From contig NZ_OANT01000010.1 in NCBI RefSeq assembly GCF_900096995.1, forward strand, positions 39,124-103,123: a stretch of 64,000 bases of DNA. Reading direction: 5' to 3'. Positions 36,975 through 48,241 of the stretch are shown here, in pieces (position 1 is the stretch's first letter; each line of letters opens with the position of its first letter). The notes below the pieces were generated by a model. That model saw only the letters and a list, made by a program, of their open reading frames with translations. It did no database searches and was not told where the DNA came from. This DNA is from Acinetobacter puyangensis (GTDB lineage: Bacteria > Pseudomonadota > Gammaproteobacteria > Pseudomonadales > Moraxellaceae). The position numbers and the translations under genes are program-made.

Positions 36975-37361
36975 ATGACGCACGCTAAGGAAGATTCTAT
37001 AAACTGCCCATTTTGTCAGGTTGACGAAGCAGATATTCTTTATCAGAATGATTTTGGTTTAGTCATTTATGATGATAATCCAGTGTCTAAAGGACATAGT
37101 TTGGTAATCCCACGTCGTCATATTTCTTCTTTTTTTGAAGTGAGTGACAAAGAACGTAAAAGTCTAGTCACCCTGCTTGAATTAGCACGTAATCAATTAA
37201 AACTGCTCTATCAGCCCGATGGTTTCCATGTCGGTTTTAGCGATGGACACGTTGCCAATCAGCGTATTGATCACTTGCACATTTATATTATTCCACGTTA
37301 CTCCAATCAATTAGTACACTTAGATCAACGTTGGGGTGTGATTAGCGAATCCCCCCATTAA
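36975..37361 (+). CDS. HIT-domain protein
   Basis: A 128-residue histidine-triad nucleotide hydrolase or transferase. The N-terminal CPFCQ pair, DNPVSKGHSLVIPRRH and the C-terminal HLHIYIIPR are visible. The triad normally reads H-x-H-x-H; here the third histidine is tyrosine while the catalytic middle histidine is kept. The start at 36975 has AGG seven bases before it; 36963 is an alternative. Substrate is unknown. Confidence 0.85.
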   Translation: MTHAKEDSINCPFCQVDEADILYQNDFGLVIYDDNPVSKGHSLVIPRRHISSFFEVSDKERKSLVTLLELARNQLKLLYQPDGFHVGFSDGHVANQRIDHLHIYIIPRYSNQLVHLDQRWGVISESPH

Positions 37362-37399
37362 GAAAGAAGCACCTACCTCCCCACCAAAGACTTGTTGAA

Positions 37400-37690
37400 T
37401 ACTTTAGCCGTCATAAGCAAGATGTATTTGACAAGTCGCAATTCAAAAAAATATGATCAATAGCCCCATTCTACTCAGATGAATATATAAACTTGCCTTG
37501 GCAGTTGCTGGAAAAAAATCATATTAATGGCGTTGAAAATTTCTGGAATCAGGCTAAGCGGATTCTTCGAAAATATAACGGTATTGACCGAAATGTCTTT
37601 CCATTGTTTATTAAAGAATGTGAGTTTAGATTTAACTATGGAAGTCCAAAAGAGCAACTTACGATTTTGCTAATTTGGACAGCAATTTAA
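37400..37690 (+). pseudogene. IS1595/ISXO2-type transposase remnant
   Basis: Residues HINGVENFWNQAKRILRKYN (start near 37520), then FPLFIKECEFRFN and a C-terminal stop at 37690, match the C-terminal end of ISXO2-like transposases. The conserved glutamate of the DDE/DEN(E) site is in VENFW. The rest of the gene is absent; upstream sequence from about 37400 has short, broken coding traces. No terminal repeats could be assigned. It is a decayed insertion-sequence end. Confidence 0.75.
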
Positions 37691-37850
37691 CCTTATCTAC
37701 TACAGCCCCCATTTTAAGAGATTGCATTAAGTCTAAATTGTTTAGAAACAAACCGATTAATAAAAATTTTTCATATATAAATATTGTTTTATTTTAATAA
37801 TTTATTATTATTTTTACATAAAATTACATTTTAAAGTGTACATTTCTTCC

Positions 37851-37879
37851 TTCTCAAACGTCTTAGTATATAGAAACAG
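37851..37879 (+). repeat. Dispersed 30-bp repeat, copy B
   Basis: TTCTCAAACGTCTTAGTATATAGAAACAG core shared with copies A, C and D (CGTCTTAGTATATAGAAACA is exact in A and C). It lies between the transposase remnant and the DUF924 gene, on the plus strand like the others. Confidence 0.75.
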
Positions 37880-37901
37880 AATGTTTTTTAAAACTTACAG
37901 C

Positions 37902-38441
37902 TCAAAACCCACTATTCGGTTGCTTTAAAAATTCGATTTCTTCCGGTGTGGAAACTCGCCCTAGAATTTCGTTACGATGTGGATAACGACTAAAGCGTTC
38001 GATAATGACTTTATGCTTTTTTTCAAAATCCAGACTGGATTCATCACCCAGATGCTGGAATAATTTAAGTGCAAACTCATGAATATATAATGATTCACTG
38101 TGCATAAAGGGCATATATAAAAATTTTCGTTGCAGTGGGTTAAGCTGTTGATCAAGCCTTAAGGAAATCGTTTCCTGCGCCAACGCAAGTGCCATTGCAT
38201 CATAGGCAAAAGATGCGGCCTGACCACGAAAAAGATTACGGGAAAACTGATCCAGCACAATAATTTCTGCCAGTCGTCCTTCAACATCATTTCGCCATGA
38301 CCATAACTCACCCAACGTCGCGCGTTTATGGGTTTCGGTAAATTGTGTGCGGATCAGTTGATCAAAATCATCTGATTTTACAAACCATAAAGACTGTTGT
38401 TCTTGATCAAACCAGAAATCCAGTACATCTTGTGCATTCAT
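37902..38441 (-). CDS. DUF924-family protein
   Basis: A 179-residue protein with the family landmarks VLDFWFDQ near the start, EIIVLDQFSRNLFRG in the middle and FLYMPFMHSES. It is predicted to be an all-helical, TPR-like soluble protein. Function is unknown. The start at 38441 (MNAQDVLDFW) matches usual family starts; a longer frame exists to 38465. It is divergent from gshA. Confidence 0.88.
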   Translation of the reverse strand: MNAQDVLDFWFDQEQQSLWFVKSDDFDQLIRTQFTETHKRATLGELWSWRNDVEGRLAEIIVLDQFSRNLFRGQAASFAYDAMALALAQETISLRLDQQLNPLQRKFLYMPFMHSESLYIHEFALKLFQHLGDESSLDFEKKHKVIIERFSRYPHRNEILGRVSTPEEIEFLKQPNSGF

Positions 38442-38620
38442 TATTTTTTCTGCCCTATTTCGCATTATTTGTATAAAATCACAAATCCGCAGTGTTTAAT
38501 AGCATCAGTTTGTGTTAAAAACTTGTCTGCATTTATGCATAACGATTCAATAGCTTGTTATCATAAGCATCTATTTGCTGTTTATGTTTATACAGTATCA
38601 AATTTGATAAGAGTGACTAT

Positions 38621-40240
38621 ATGAGTGAGCCTTTAAACGCTTCCACATTACAATTGCCAACATGGCTCCAACCTTCATTACTGCAAGGCATGTTACGTGG
38701 GATCGAGCGTGAGAGTTTGCGAATGCAGGCCAATGGTTTTTTATCCCAGCAACCGCATCCTGATGGCTTAGGTGCAGCACTAACCCACCCTTATATCACG
38801 ACCGATTATTCGGAAGCTTTATTAGAGTTTATTACACCGCCCAAGCGCAGCATTCCGGAAGCATTAGATTTTTTACAGGATTTACATGCATTCACTTACC
38901 GCCAATTGCCGGAAGGTGAAAGTTTATGGTCCCTGTCCATGCCCTGTATGCTAGATCGTGAAGAAGACAATATTCCGCTTGCACAATATGGCAGTTCCAA
39001 TATTGGCAAATTCAAAACCTTATATCGTCATGGCTTGGCGATTCGCTATGGTCGCCGGATGCAAACCATTTCCGGAGTGCATTATAATGTGTCGTTTCCA
39101 GACCCACTATTTAAGCAACTACAACAACAAGAAAATGATGGCGCATTAAAACAGCTCAGTTTGCAAGATTATCGCAGTCATCGTTATTTTGGTTTGATTC
39201 GTAATTTTATTCGTAATATTCCCATGGTGATGTATCTGCTAGGTGCCAGTCCAACCGTCTGTCGCTGCTTTGTCACTGGTCGTGAGCACAATCTACAGCC
39301 ATTAATTGCAGGCACTTTATATTTACCTGAAGCAACGGCTTTACGAATGGGGCGTCTGGGTTATCAAAACTCTGCGCAACGTGCGCTCGGTATTCATTAC
39401 AACGATCTACCCGGCTATTTGCAAGGCATGCATAATGCGATTCATACGCCTTATCCCGCATTTCAAGCATTAGGACTGGACGATGTCCGTGGTAATCCGA
39501 TTCAGATCAATGATCATATTTTGCAGATCGAAAATGAATATTACAGTTTGATCCGTCCAAAACAGCCACCTCAGGGCGATGAAACGCCATCACAGGCATT
39601 AGAAGCGCGCGGCGTCGCCTATGTCGAATTACGTGCTGTCGACGTTAACCCCTATAGTCCGATCGGGATTAGTTCGGACAGTGCCGCATTTTTAGAAGTA
39701 TTGGCGCTATATTGTTTGATGAGTGATAGTCCGGACATCTCCGAACAGGAGCAGGATATCATTGATCAAAATCAGGCGAATATTGTTAATACAGGTCGTA
39801 GTCGTGATTTAAGTATTGACACACCACAGGGTCAAGTGAATTTCCACGACTGGATTGTTCAACATTTAAATCAGATGCAAAGTTTTGCCAAGTTGCTGGA
39901 CCAAGCGCATGATACACATTTATATACAACGGCAATTGAATTGATGCAACAACGCTGTAATGATGTTGATCAAACCCTTTCCGCACAAATGCTAAAACAG
40001 ACCACAACATTCGGTGGTACTTGGAATTTTGGTGCTCATCTGGCAGAACAATATAAATCATTTTATGCCAATCATGATCTTGATCAGGTGACCTTGCAAC
40101 AACTTGAACAAGCGGTACAAGATTCCCGCCAACAACAACAGTTATTGGAATCTCAACCTCAACCCAGTTTTTATGAATATTTAAGACCCTATCGTAATTT
40201 GCCCCATCATCTTGGGGCGGAGAAAAAACAATGCAGCTAA
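38621..40240 (+). CDS. gshA: Glutamate-cysteine ligase
   Basis: A 539-residue proteobacterial type I enzyme, making gamma-glutamylcysteine in the first step of glutathione synthesis. Landmarks include [40 protein letters not shown] and [17 protein letters not shown] (core). Length is normal. Its last 10 bp overlap the start of dsbB, so the two are co-translated. Confidence 0.95.
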   Translation: MSEPLNASTLQLPTWLQPSLLQGMLRGIERESLRMQANGFLSQQPHPDGLGAALTHPYITTDYSEALLEFITPPKRSIPEALDFLQDLHAFTYRQLPEGESLWSLSMPCMLDREEDNIPLAQYGSSNIGKFKTLYRHGLAIRYGRRMQTISGVHYNVSFPDPLFKQLQQQENDGALKQLSLQDYRSHRYFGLIRNFIRNIPMVMYLLGASPTVCRCFVTGREHNLQPLIAGTLYLPEATALRMGRLGYQNSAQRALGIHYNDLPGYLQGMHNAIHTPYPAFQALGLDDVRGNPIQINDHILQIENEYYSLIRPKQPPQGDETPSQALEARGVAYVELRAVDVNPYSPIGISSDSAAFLEVLALYCLMSDSPDISEQEQDIIDQNQANIVNTGRSRDLSIDTPQGQVNFHDWIVQHLNQMQSFAKLLDQAHDTHLYTTAIELMQQRCNDVDQTLSAQMLKQTTTFGGTWNFGAHLAEQYKSFYANHDLDQVTLQQLEQAVQDSRQQQQLLESQPQPSFYEYLRPYRNLPHHLGAEKKQCS

Positions 40241-40725
40241 GCTATCGTGTGGTTAATGCCTTACTGCTCATAGGTAGTATTGTCGGCATATCTTTTGCTC
40301 TTTATTTGGAGCATGTACAAGGTCTCAATCCTTGTCCGCTCTGTATTTTCCAGCGTGTCGGCCTTATTGCCATGGGCTTGATTGCGTTAATCGCCCTGCT
40401 GCATAATCCTAGAAAATCATGGCTAAAACGTGGTTATGCACTCTTTTCCAGCTTGGCCATTGGCTGGTCGGCTGGTGTAGCTGCACGGCATGTTTGGTTA
40501 CAACATTTGCCAAAAGATCAGGTGCCTTCTTGTGGTCCCGGACTGAATTATCTGGTAGAAGCTTTACCCTTTAAACAGGTCTTGCAGCAAGTGCTTACCG
40601 GTTCTGGTGAATGTGCTGAAATTGACTGGTCATTTCTAGGCCAGTCCTTGCCATTTTGGTCGTTACTGTTCTTTGCCGCTTTACTATTGATCAATCTATG
40701 GCAACTGTTTAGAAAATATAAATAA
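40231..40725 (+). CDS. dsbB: Disulfide bond formation protein B
   Basis: A 164-residue inner-membrane protein with four helices that reoxidises DsbA and passes electrons to quinones. The first redox pair C35-x-x-C38 is in [10 protein letters not shown]. The second pair is C101 (PSCGPG) and C128 (GSGECAE). It overlaps gshA, and the methyltransferase gene follows. Thiol-redox genes side by side may be co-regulated, but nothing in the sequence shows how. Confidence 0.95.
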   Translation: MQLSYRVVNALLLIGSIVGISFALYLEHVQGLNPCPLCIFQRVGLIAMGLIALIALLHNPRKSWLKRGYALFSSLAIGWSAGVAARHVWLQHLPKDQVPSCGPGLNYLVEALPFKQVLQQVLTGSGECAEIDWSFLGQSLPFWSLLFFAALLLINLWQLFRKYK

Positions 40726-40803
40726 CTGTATTATCAGGTGCAAACCTATTTTTTTGCGCCTGATGCTATTACAACAGAAAAAGAAACCAAAGAGCACAAG
40801 AAT

Positions 40804-41460
40804 ATGAACGATGAAACGCTAGTCAAAGAAATCGCTGCCCAGCTTCGCAATCCGCAAGGATCAAAAGGCATTGAAATGGCAGAAATGATGAATCAGACCA
40901 ATATTGCCATGACCTTACACAGTATTGCCTGCCTAGATCTTAAACAGCATCAAAGTATTTTAGAGTTGGGACATGGTAACTGTGGCCATCTGGCACATTT
41001 ACTGGCTCAGCAGGACGAGTTGCACTATACCGGGCTAGAAATTTCCGCTTTAATGCAGCAAGAAGCCATCCGTTTAAACCAATCCTTTATTACACAGCAA
41101 CACGCTGAATTTCTACTTTATGATGGTTTAAAGCTGAACTTTTCCGCACAACAGTTTGACCGTATTTTTAGCGTCAATACCCTGTATTTCTGGCAACAAC
41201 CTGTCGCACTTTTAAATGAATTATATCGGGTGTTAAAACCACATGGTTTGCTCAACCTGACCTTTGCACAAAAAGACTTTATGCAACAATTGCCATTTAC
41301 CCAATACGACTTTGAACTCTATGATCTAGAAAAGTTAGAGCATCTGGTTGGTCAAACCGCTTTTCAGATTAAGACCTATTCAACACAACAGGATGTGGTA
41401 AAAAGTAAAATGGGTGATCTGGTTAAACGTGAGTTTATTACGGTTACTCTCAAAAAATAA
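40804..41460 (+). CDS. SAM-dependent class I methyltransferase
   Basis: A 218-residue methyltransferase with motif I LELGHGNCGHLA, acidic motif YTGLEISALM and the post-motif FDRIFSVNTLYFW. This is the UbiE/Methyltransf_11 style of SAM site. The start at 40804 is the first ATG; the frame extends upstream to a GTG at 40738 without family support. It probably shares a transcript with gshA-dsbB. The substrate is unknown. Confidence 0.85.
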   Translation: MNDETLVKEIAAQLRNPQGSKGIEMAEMMNQTNIAMTLHSIACLDLKQHQSILELGHGNCGHLAHLLAQQDELHYTGLEISALMQQEAIRLNQSFITQQHAEFLLYDGLKLNFSAQQFDRIFSVNTLYFWQQPVALLNELYRVLKPHGLLNLTFAQKDFMQQLPFTQYDFELYDLEKLEHLVGQTAFQIKTYSTQQDVVKSKMGDLVKREFITVTLKK

Positions 41461-41501
41461 AGTTTCGAGGTACATATAATGCCTGACAGCAATGTTTAAC
41501 T

Positions 41502-42428
41502 TTAGGATTCTGCTTTAAAAATCTTACGCTGATAAGGAATTCCTTCTAAATCATACACCTGATAAATACAATCAAATAAGATACGGATTTCTTCACTTTC
41601 ATCAAGATTGCGTATAGTCAAAAAAATCGGACTCACCGCAGTCGAATCGAGAATCGGGATATAGTGTAAATGCGGAAAACGTATGGTATCGGCACTACGT
41701 GGAATCACACAAATCCCCTCGCCTGCCGCCACCAGCCCCAAGGCCAGCTGAATTTCCCGCACAGTTTTGGTATTTCTGGGTTCAAGTCCAGATTCAGAAA
41801 AAATCGACAGCACTTGCGTCGAAAAATTCGGCTGAGGTGTATTGGGATATAAAAACATATCCTCATCGACAATATCGGTCAGATGAACGCCTTCGGTTCG
41901 TTTGGCAATGGGATGACGGGAATGTGCTGCCACCATTAATGCTTCCTCACGTAACATAAAACGGCGCACGGCAGGATCACTAATTCTTAAACGCCCAAAA
42001 CCAACATCAATTTTTCCTTCTTTCAATGCCTGAATTTGTTCAGTGGTGTTCATTTCTACCAGTTGTACCTGCAAATGCGGTTGCAATTGCCGATATAAAA
42101 ATACAATGCGTGGCAATAAACCATAAAGTAAAGAACCCACAAAACCCATGGTAATCACCCGATCCAGTGAGCCAATACGTTTGGTCATGGATTTTATTTC
42201 TTCCGCATTCGACAAAAGTTTGACGGCATGCTGATAAAAAAATTGTCCTGCGGGAGTGGTCTGCAATGGTCGGCTACCACGTTCAAATAATTGTATTCCA
42301 AGCTCATTTTCCAGATTTTGAATCTGTCGGCTAAGCGGTGGCTGAGCAATAAAAAGCTTTTCCGCCGCCTTGGTAAAGCTTTGTTCTTCCACTACCGCCA
42401 CAAAATATCTGAGGTGTCTTAATTCCAT
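41502..42428 (-). CDS. benM: LysR-family regulator BenM
   Basis: A 308-residue LysR regulator. It has an N-terminal winged helix (SFTKAAEKLFIAQPPLSRQI core) and a two-lobed effector domain. It is divergent from benA, with BenM-type ATAC/ATTC-N7-GTAT sites between. In A. baylyi, BenM responds to benzoate and cis,cis-muconate together. The close paralogue CatM has a similar N-terminus, but the position fixes this as BenM. The start at 42428 follows GGAGATG. Confidence 0.9.
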   Translation of the reverse strand: MELRHLRYFVAVVEEQSFTKAAEKLFIAQPPLSRQIQNLENELGIQLFERGSRPLQTTPAGQFFYQHAVKLLSNAEEIKSMTKRIGSLDRVITMGFVGSLLYGLLPRIVFLYRQLQPHLQVQLVEMNTTEQIQALKEGKIDVGFGRLRISDPAVRRFMLREEALMVAAHSRHPIAKRTEGVHLTDIVDEDMFLYPNTPQPNFSTQVLSIFSESGLEPRNTKTVREIQLALGLVAAGEGICVIPRSADTIRFPHLHYIPILDSTAVSPIFLTIRNLDESEEIRILFDCIYQVYDLEGIPYQRKIFKAES

Positions 42429-42439
42429 GACACATCTCC

Positions 42440-42454
42440 ATACCTTTAAAGTAT
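42440..42454. promoter_or_regulatory. BenM-type binding site 1 (ATAC-N7-GTAT)
   Basis: ATACCTTTAAAGTAT is a perfect dyad of the form bound with highest affinity by BenM and CatM. It lies 12 bp upstream of the benM start, so it may also mediate autoregulation. Confidence 0.8.
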
Positions 42455-42491
42455 AAAAAAATATAAATTCAGTCTTAGACACAGTTTAATC

Positions 42492-42506
42492 ATTCTTTTA
42501 AGGTAT
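42492..42506. promoter_or_regulatory. BenM-type binding site 3-like (ATTC-N7-GTAT)
   Basis: ATTCTTTTAAGGTAT matches the imperfect site known from the A. baylyi benM-benA region. It lies 52 bp from the perfect site and 184 bp upstream of benA. Confidence 0.7.
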
Positions 42507-42689
42507 ATACAAGATAAAAGTGATCCATAGCGATAAAAGCACGACAACGTCGCAAGCTGATAGGACAGCAGCAAGCCAACAGTGTATTTCGGATGTATAT
42601 GGATGATTAACCCTACACTGAGGAACCAGACCACATCTCACAGGATATCGGTCTGGTGACTTCCCCATTTGGAAAGTCGGAGAACGGAC

Positions 42690-44081
42690 ATGCCACGTAT
42701 TCCTGTAATTAATACCAGCCATCTTGACCGTATTGATGAGTTACTGGTAGATAATATCGAAACCGGTGAATTTAAACTGCATCGCTCAGTCTTTACTGAT
42801 CAAGCCTTGTTTGATCTTGAGATGAAATATATTTTTGAAGGCAATTGGGTCTATCTGGCTCATGAAAGCCAGATCCCGAATAACAACGATTATTACACCA
42901 CCTATATTGGTCGCCAGCCAATCATCATTGCCCGTAATCGTAATGGCGAACTCAATGCCATGATCAATGCCTGCTCCCATCGTGGTGCACAACTATGCCG
43001 TTACAAACGTGGCAATAAAGCCACTTATACCTGCCCATTCCACGGCTGGACATTTAACAACTCAGGAAAATTGCTTAAAGTTAAAGACCCGACCGATGCA
43101 GGTTATTCTGACTGCTTTAACAAGGATGGTTCGCACGATCTCAAAAAAGTGGCACGTTTTGAGAACTACAAGGGTTTTCTGTTCGGTAGTCTAAATCCTG
43201 ATGTTCCACCACTGGAACAGTTCCTGGGCCAAGCCGGCAAAATCATTGATATGATTGTTGATCAATCCGAAGATGGTCTGGAAGTATTACGTGGTGCTTC
43301 TACCTATACCTATGAAGGTAACTGGAAACTGACTGCTGAAAACGGTGCCGACGGTTACCACGTTTCTGCTGTTCACTGGAACTATGCTGCAACCACACAA
43401 CAACGCAAGGAAAAACAGGCACAGGATAATATCCGTGCCATGAGTGCAGGTGGCTGGGGCAAACAGGGCGGTGGCTGCTATGGTTTTGAACATGGTCACA
43501 TGCTGCTCTGGACACAATGGGCAAATCCGGAAGACCGTCCAAACTATGCCCGTTATGAGGAATATACCGAGAAATTCGGTGAAGCCACGGCCAAGTGGAT
43601 TGTAGAACGTTCCCGTAATTTATGCCTATACCCCAATGTTTACATCATGGATCAATTTGGCTCACAAATTCGTGTCCTGCGTCCGTTAAGTGTCAATAGA
43701 ACTGAAGTCACGATTTACTGTATCGCACCAAAAGGCGAAGCACCAGACGCACGTACCCGTCGTATCCGCCAGTATGAGGATTTCTTTAATGCCTCTGGTA
43801 TGGCAACACCAGATGATCTGGAGGAATTTCGTGCCTGTCAGGCAGGCTATGCCGGAATTGAACTGGAATGGAACGATATGTGCCGTGGCTCAAAACACTG
43901 GGTCTATGGTCCTGATGATGCAGCCAATGAAATTGGTTTAAAACCGATGCTCAGCGGAATTAAAACCGAAGATGAGGGCTTATACCTTGCCCAGCATCAA
44001 TACTGGTTAAGCTCAATGAAACATGCCATTGCTGCCGAAAAAGAACTTGCAGAACATCAAGGTCTGGGAGAAATTGCATGA
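42690..44081 (+). CDS. benA: Benzoate 1,2-dioxygenase large subunit
   Basis: A 463-residue alpha subunit of the Rieske oxygenase that converts benzoate, O2 and NADH to a cis-diol. The Rieske ligands are C95 and H97 (CSHRGAQL), then C115 and H118 (CPFHGW). The mononuclear iron histidines are H224 and H229 (GYHVSAVHW). The start at 42690 ([10 protein letters not shown]) is the same as in A. baylyi BenA. Its stop overlaps benB in an ATGA junction. It is the first gene of the BenM-controlled run. Confidence 0.97.
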   Translation: MPRIPVINTSHLDRIDELLVDNIETGEFKLHRSVFTDQALFDLEMKYIFEGNWVYLAHESQIPNNNDYYTTYIGRQPIIIARNRNGELNAMINACSHRGAQLCRYKRGNKATYTCPFHGWTFNNSGKLLKVKDPTDAGYSDCFNKDGSHDLKKVARFENYKGFLFGSLNPDVPPLEQFLGQAGKIIDMIVDQSEDGLEVLRGASTYTYEGNWKLTAENGADGYHVSAVHWNYAATTQQRKEKQAQDNIRAMSAGGWGKQGGGCYGFEHGHMLLWTQWANPEDRPNYARYEEYTEKFGEATAKWIVERSRNLCLYPNVYIMDQFGSQIRVLRPLSVNRTEVTIYCIAPKGEAPDARTRRIRQYEDFFNASGMATPDDLEEFRACQAGYAGIELEWNDMCRGSKHWVYGPDDAANEIGLKPMLSGIKTEDEGLYLAQHQYWLSSMKHAIAAEKELAEHQGLGEIA

Positions 44082-44587
44082 ATGCTGCGACTACACTCAA
44101 TAATATCAGTCTAGAGCAAGTGGCTCAGTTTTTATATCGTGAAGCACGTTATCTGGATGATGAGCAATGGGAAGACTGGCTGCAATGCTATGCACTCGAG
44201 GCTTCTTTCTGGATGCCAGCATGGGATGATGATGATCGCCTGACCGAAGATCCACAAGCAGAAATTTCCCTGATTTATTATCCAGATCGTCAGGGTCTGG
44301 AAGATCGCGTGTTCCGAATCAAGACTGAACGCTCATCCGCCACCATGCCCGATACACGTACCAGTCACAACATTGCCAATATCGAAATTGTAGAACGTGA
44401 TGGCGACAAGGTGACGGTACGTTTTAACTGGAATACGCTGAGCTTTCGCTACAAAACCAATTACAGCTATTTTGGCATGTCACGTTATGTGATCGATTTC
44501 TCGGACCAACAACCCAAAATTCTAAGTAAATATGTCGTACTGAAAAATGATTATATCAATCAGGTGATTGATATTTATCACCTCTAG
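44078..44587 (+). CDS. benB: Benzoate 1,2-dioxygenase small subunit
   Basis: A 169-residue beta subunit with the cone-shaped ring-hydroxylating beta fold ([18 protein letters not shown] core, [16 protein letters not shown] [10 protein letters not shown]). It forms the alpha3-beta3 hydroxylase with BenA. Overlap with benA implies balanced translation. Length is normal. Confidence 0.96.
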   Translation: MNAATTLNNISLEQVAQFLYREARYLDDEQWEDWLQCYALEASFWMPAWDDDDRLTEDPQAEISLIYYPDRQGLEDRVFRIKTERSSATMPDTRTSHNIANIEIVERDGDKVTVRFNWNTLSFRYKTNYSYFGMSRYVIDFSDQQPKILSKYVVLKNDYINQVIDIYHL

Positions 44588-44626
44588 GCACGACACCTGA
44601 CCAAACGGACTGTTGGTCAGGCTTGA

Positions 44627-45676
<1,050 letters not shown>

Positions 45677-45700
45677 ATGCTTACAGCCAAGAGGTTTAAG

Positions 45701-46480
45701 ATGAACCATCGTTTTAAGGATAAAGTCGTCATCATTACAGGGGCAGCACAAGGCATTGGTCGTGGTGTAGCCCTGCAAATTGCTGAGGAAGGCGGACAAG
45801 TGGTACTGGTCGATCATTCGGTTCTGGTCGATGAAGTATTGGCTGAAATCCAGTCCCGAAAAGGGCAAGGTATTTGTGTACATGCCGATCTGGAAAGCTA
45901 TACCGGTGCACAGACTATGGTCGCTCAGGCGATTGAACGTTTTGGTCGGATTGATGTACTGATCAACAATGTCGGTGGTGCCATCTGGATGAAGCCTTTT
46001 CAGGAATTTTCCGAACAGGAGATCATCAAGGAAGTGAACCGTTCGCTATTTCCAACACTATGGGGTTGTCGTGCCGTATTGCCCGAGATGCTTAAACAGC
46101 AACAAGGTGTTATCGTCAATGTTTCGTCAATTGCCACCTGCGGAATCAATCGCATTCCCTATTCTGCCGCAAAAGGTGGTGTCAATGCTCTGACCGCTTC
46201 TCTGGCCTTTGAACATGCCCAACATGGGATCCGTGTCAATGCCATTGCAACTGGCGGCACCGATGCACCGCCTCGCAAAATTCCACGTAATTCTGCACCA
46301 CTGAGTGCAGACGAACACATGTGGATGCAACAGGTTGTGGATCAGACCAAAGCTCGCAGCTTGATGGGACGTTATGGCTCTATTGAAGAACAGGTCAATG
46401 CAATCCTGTTTCTTGCTTGTGATGAATCTTCCTATATTACAGGCAGTGTGATCCCTGTAGGCGGTGGCGATCAGGGTTAA
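45701..46480 (+). CDS. benD: Benzoate cis-diol dehydrogenase
   Basis: A 259-residue short-chain dehydrogenase. It oxidises and decarboxylates 1,6-dihydroxycyclohexa-2,4-diene-1-carboxylate to catechol. It has the NAD motif GAAQGIG, the NNVGG segment and catalytic YSAAK. The start at 45701 has GAGG eight bases upstream; an ATG at 45677 is less well placed. Catechol would go to the cat pathway, which is not in this window. Confidence 0.94.
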   Translation: MNHRFKDKVVIITGAAQGIGRGVALQIAEEGGQVVLVDHSVLVDEVLAEIQSRKGQGICVHADLESYTGAQTMVAQAIERFGRIDVLINNVGGAIWMKPFQEFSEQEIIKEVNRSLFPTLWGCRAVLPEMLKQQQGVIVNVSSIATCGINRIPYSAAKGGVNALTASLAFEHAQHGIRVNAIATGGTDAPPRKIPRNSAPLSADEHMWMQQVVDQTKARSLMGRYGSIEEQVNAILFLACDESSYITGSVIPVGGGDQG

Positions 46481-46528
46481 CCCTGTTTTTAGACATATCC
46501 TGACAGGATCATCATGCAAGGAGGCAAT

Positions 46529-47746
46529 ATGACAACCCTGTTACAAACCCTAAAACAAGACTGGTCACTTTCGGCCACTGTTGCAGGATTTCTGGCGGTA
46601 CTAATTTCCTATTCAGGTCCATTGATTATTTTTTTTCAGGCTGCACAACAAGCCAATGTATCTCACGCCATGATGATCTCATGGATTTGGGGTATTTCTA
46701 TCGGTGCAGCCATTACCGGCATTTATCTATCTATTCGTTATAAAACCCCCGTCATTACTGCATGGTCTGCCCCTGGTACCGCATTACTGGTTACACTATT
46801 TCCCAATATCAGCCTGAATGAAGTAGTGGCTGCCTATATTACCTCGGCGATTGTCATCTTTATGGTCGGTATTACAGGCTATTTTGATAAATTATTAAAA
46901 TGGATTCCGCAGGGTATCGCTGCCGGAATGATGGCAGGAATTTTGTTTCAGTTCGGACTAGGATTATTTCTTGCCACAGATAGCATGCCATTGATTGTGT
47001 TTAGTATGCTGCTGTGCTATCTATTGGCAAAACGCTTTTCACCTCGCTATACCATGGTGTGGGTGCTGCTATGTGGTGTATCGCTGAGCCTGATATTCGG
47101 CAAAATGAATCCCGTTGATATGAGTTTTAGTCTTGCCATTCCACAGTTTATTCAACCGGAATGGACATGGCACTCAACCTTTAACCTTGCTATCCCCTTG
47201 ATTTTAGTCAGCCTGACCGGGCAATTTTTACCGGGTATGGCGATCTTAAAACTCAGCGGCTATGACACCCCTGCCAAACCGATCATCATGGCATGTAGTA
47301 TTGCCTCGTTGGTCTTTGCCTGTGTTGGTGCAATTAGCATTGTACTGGCGTCCATTACCGCAGCCTTGTGTACCGGCAAAGATGCACACGAGTTAAAAGA
47401 CAAACGTTATATCGCCGGTATTGCCAATGGTATTTTTTATATTCTGGGTGGATTATTTGCCGGCAGTATTGTGATGTTATTCAGTTTGTTACCCAAGGAA
47501 CTGGTTGCTGCACTGGCAGGATTGGCCTTACTGGGTGCAATTGCCAGTAATGTCACCATCGCCATGAAAGAGGAAAATCAACGCGATGCTGCCCTGATGA
47601 CCTTTTTAGCGACGGTTTCAAGCATGCACTTTCTTGGATTAAGCTCTGTATTCTGGGGTATTTGTATCGGTTTAATCGCCCATTTTTTACTTGCAAAACG
47701 TCATCATTTAAACAGCCCTGTTGTTCAGTCCTCATCTCGTCCGTGA
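46529..47746 (+). CDS. benE: Benzoate transporter BenE
   Basis: A 405-residue inner-membrane protein with about a dozen helices, of the BenE benzoate:H+ symporter family. Landmarks are SWIWGISIGAAITGIYLS (core), TAWSAPGTALL and GQFLPGMAIL. The ATG at 46529 follows AGGAGG at six bases. It lies 48 bp after benD and is probably the end of the benABCDE transcript. A stem overlapping the stop (47730-47751) may contribute to termination. Confidence 0.92.
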   Translation: MTTLLQTLKQDWSLSATVAGFLAVLISYSGPLIIFFQAAQQANVSHAMMISWIWGISIGAAITGIYLSIRYKTPVITAWSAPGTALLVTLFPNISLNEVVAAYITSAIVIFMVGITGYFDKLLKWIPQGIAAGMMAGILFQFGLGLFLATDSMPLIVFSMLLCYLLAKRFSPRYTMVWVLLCGVSLSLIFGKMNPVDMSFSLAIPQFIQPEWTWHSTFNLAIPLILVSLTGQFLPGMAILKLSGYDTPAKPIIMACSIASLVFACVGAISIVLASITAALCTGKDAHELKDKRYIAGIANGIFYILGGLFAGSIVMLFSLLPKELVAALAGLALLGAIASNVTIAMKEENQRDAALMTFLATVSSMHFLGLSSVFWGICIGLIAHFLLAKRHHLNSPVVQSSSRP

Positions 47747-48241
47747 TGAGGAAGATTTGTTAATATACAATTAAAAATATAACGTGAAATTATAGGAGTT
47801 TTCTGATTAAAATTTTTAGATAAAAAGAGTTAATGTATCATTAAAGTTGGAATTTAAAATAATCAGATATTTTCAATAAAAATTAAATATCCTCATTTAT
47901 AATTATGCCACAAATTTAAATATCATAAAATTAAAAGTAATGCGCTCATTAAGATTTACTCGTTTTATTTAACAACTTAATTTAAATTGCTTTATTTTAT
48001 TTAAATTACTAATATCTTAGCGCACTAAACTGATCAATTAAAACATAATATTCAAAATTCGCCTACAACGTTCTGGATCCGCATGAATTATCAATATTTA
48101 TTACTTTTAAAATCAAAATTTTGAAATCTGATGAATACTTTAAAAGTATAAATTTATATTTATATAGTTTTGGACTTTTTTTACACAAATCCATACCTTA
48201 TATAACACAAGATAAAAATACTTCACAACAGGAGGTGAAGG
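47747..48241. other. benE-benK intergenic region
   Basis: About 495 bp, very A+T-rich, without a gene. It contains the BenM-type site at 48135-48149, and benK has its own strong ribosome site at the right end. benK therefore appears to have its own promoter. Confidence 0.6.
48135..48149. promoter_or_regulatory. BenM/CatM-type site upstream of benK
   Basis: ATACTTTAAAAGTAT is a perfect ATAC-N7-GTAT dyad about 93 bp upstream of the benK start. It would put the transporter and the following porin under BenM or CatM. Confidence 0.75.
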
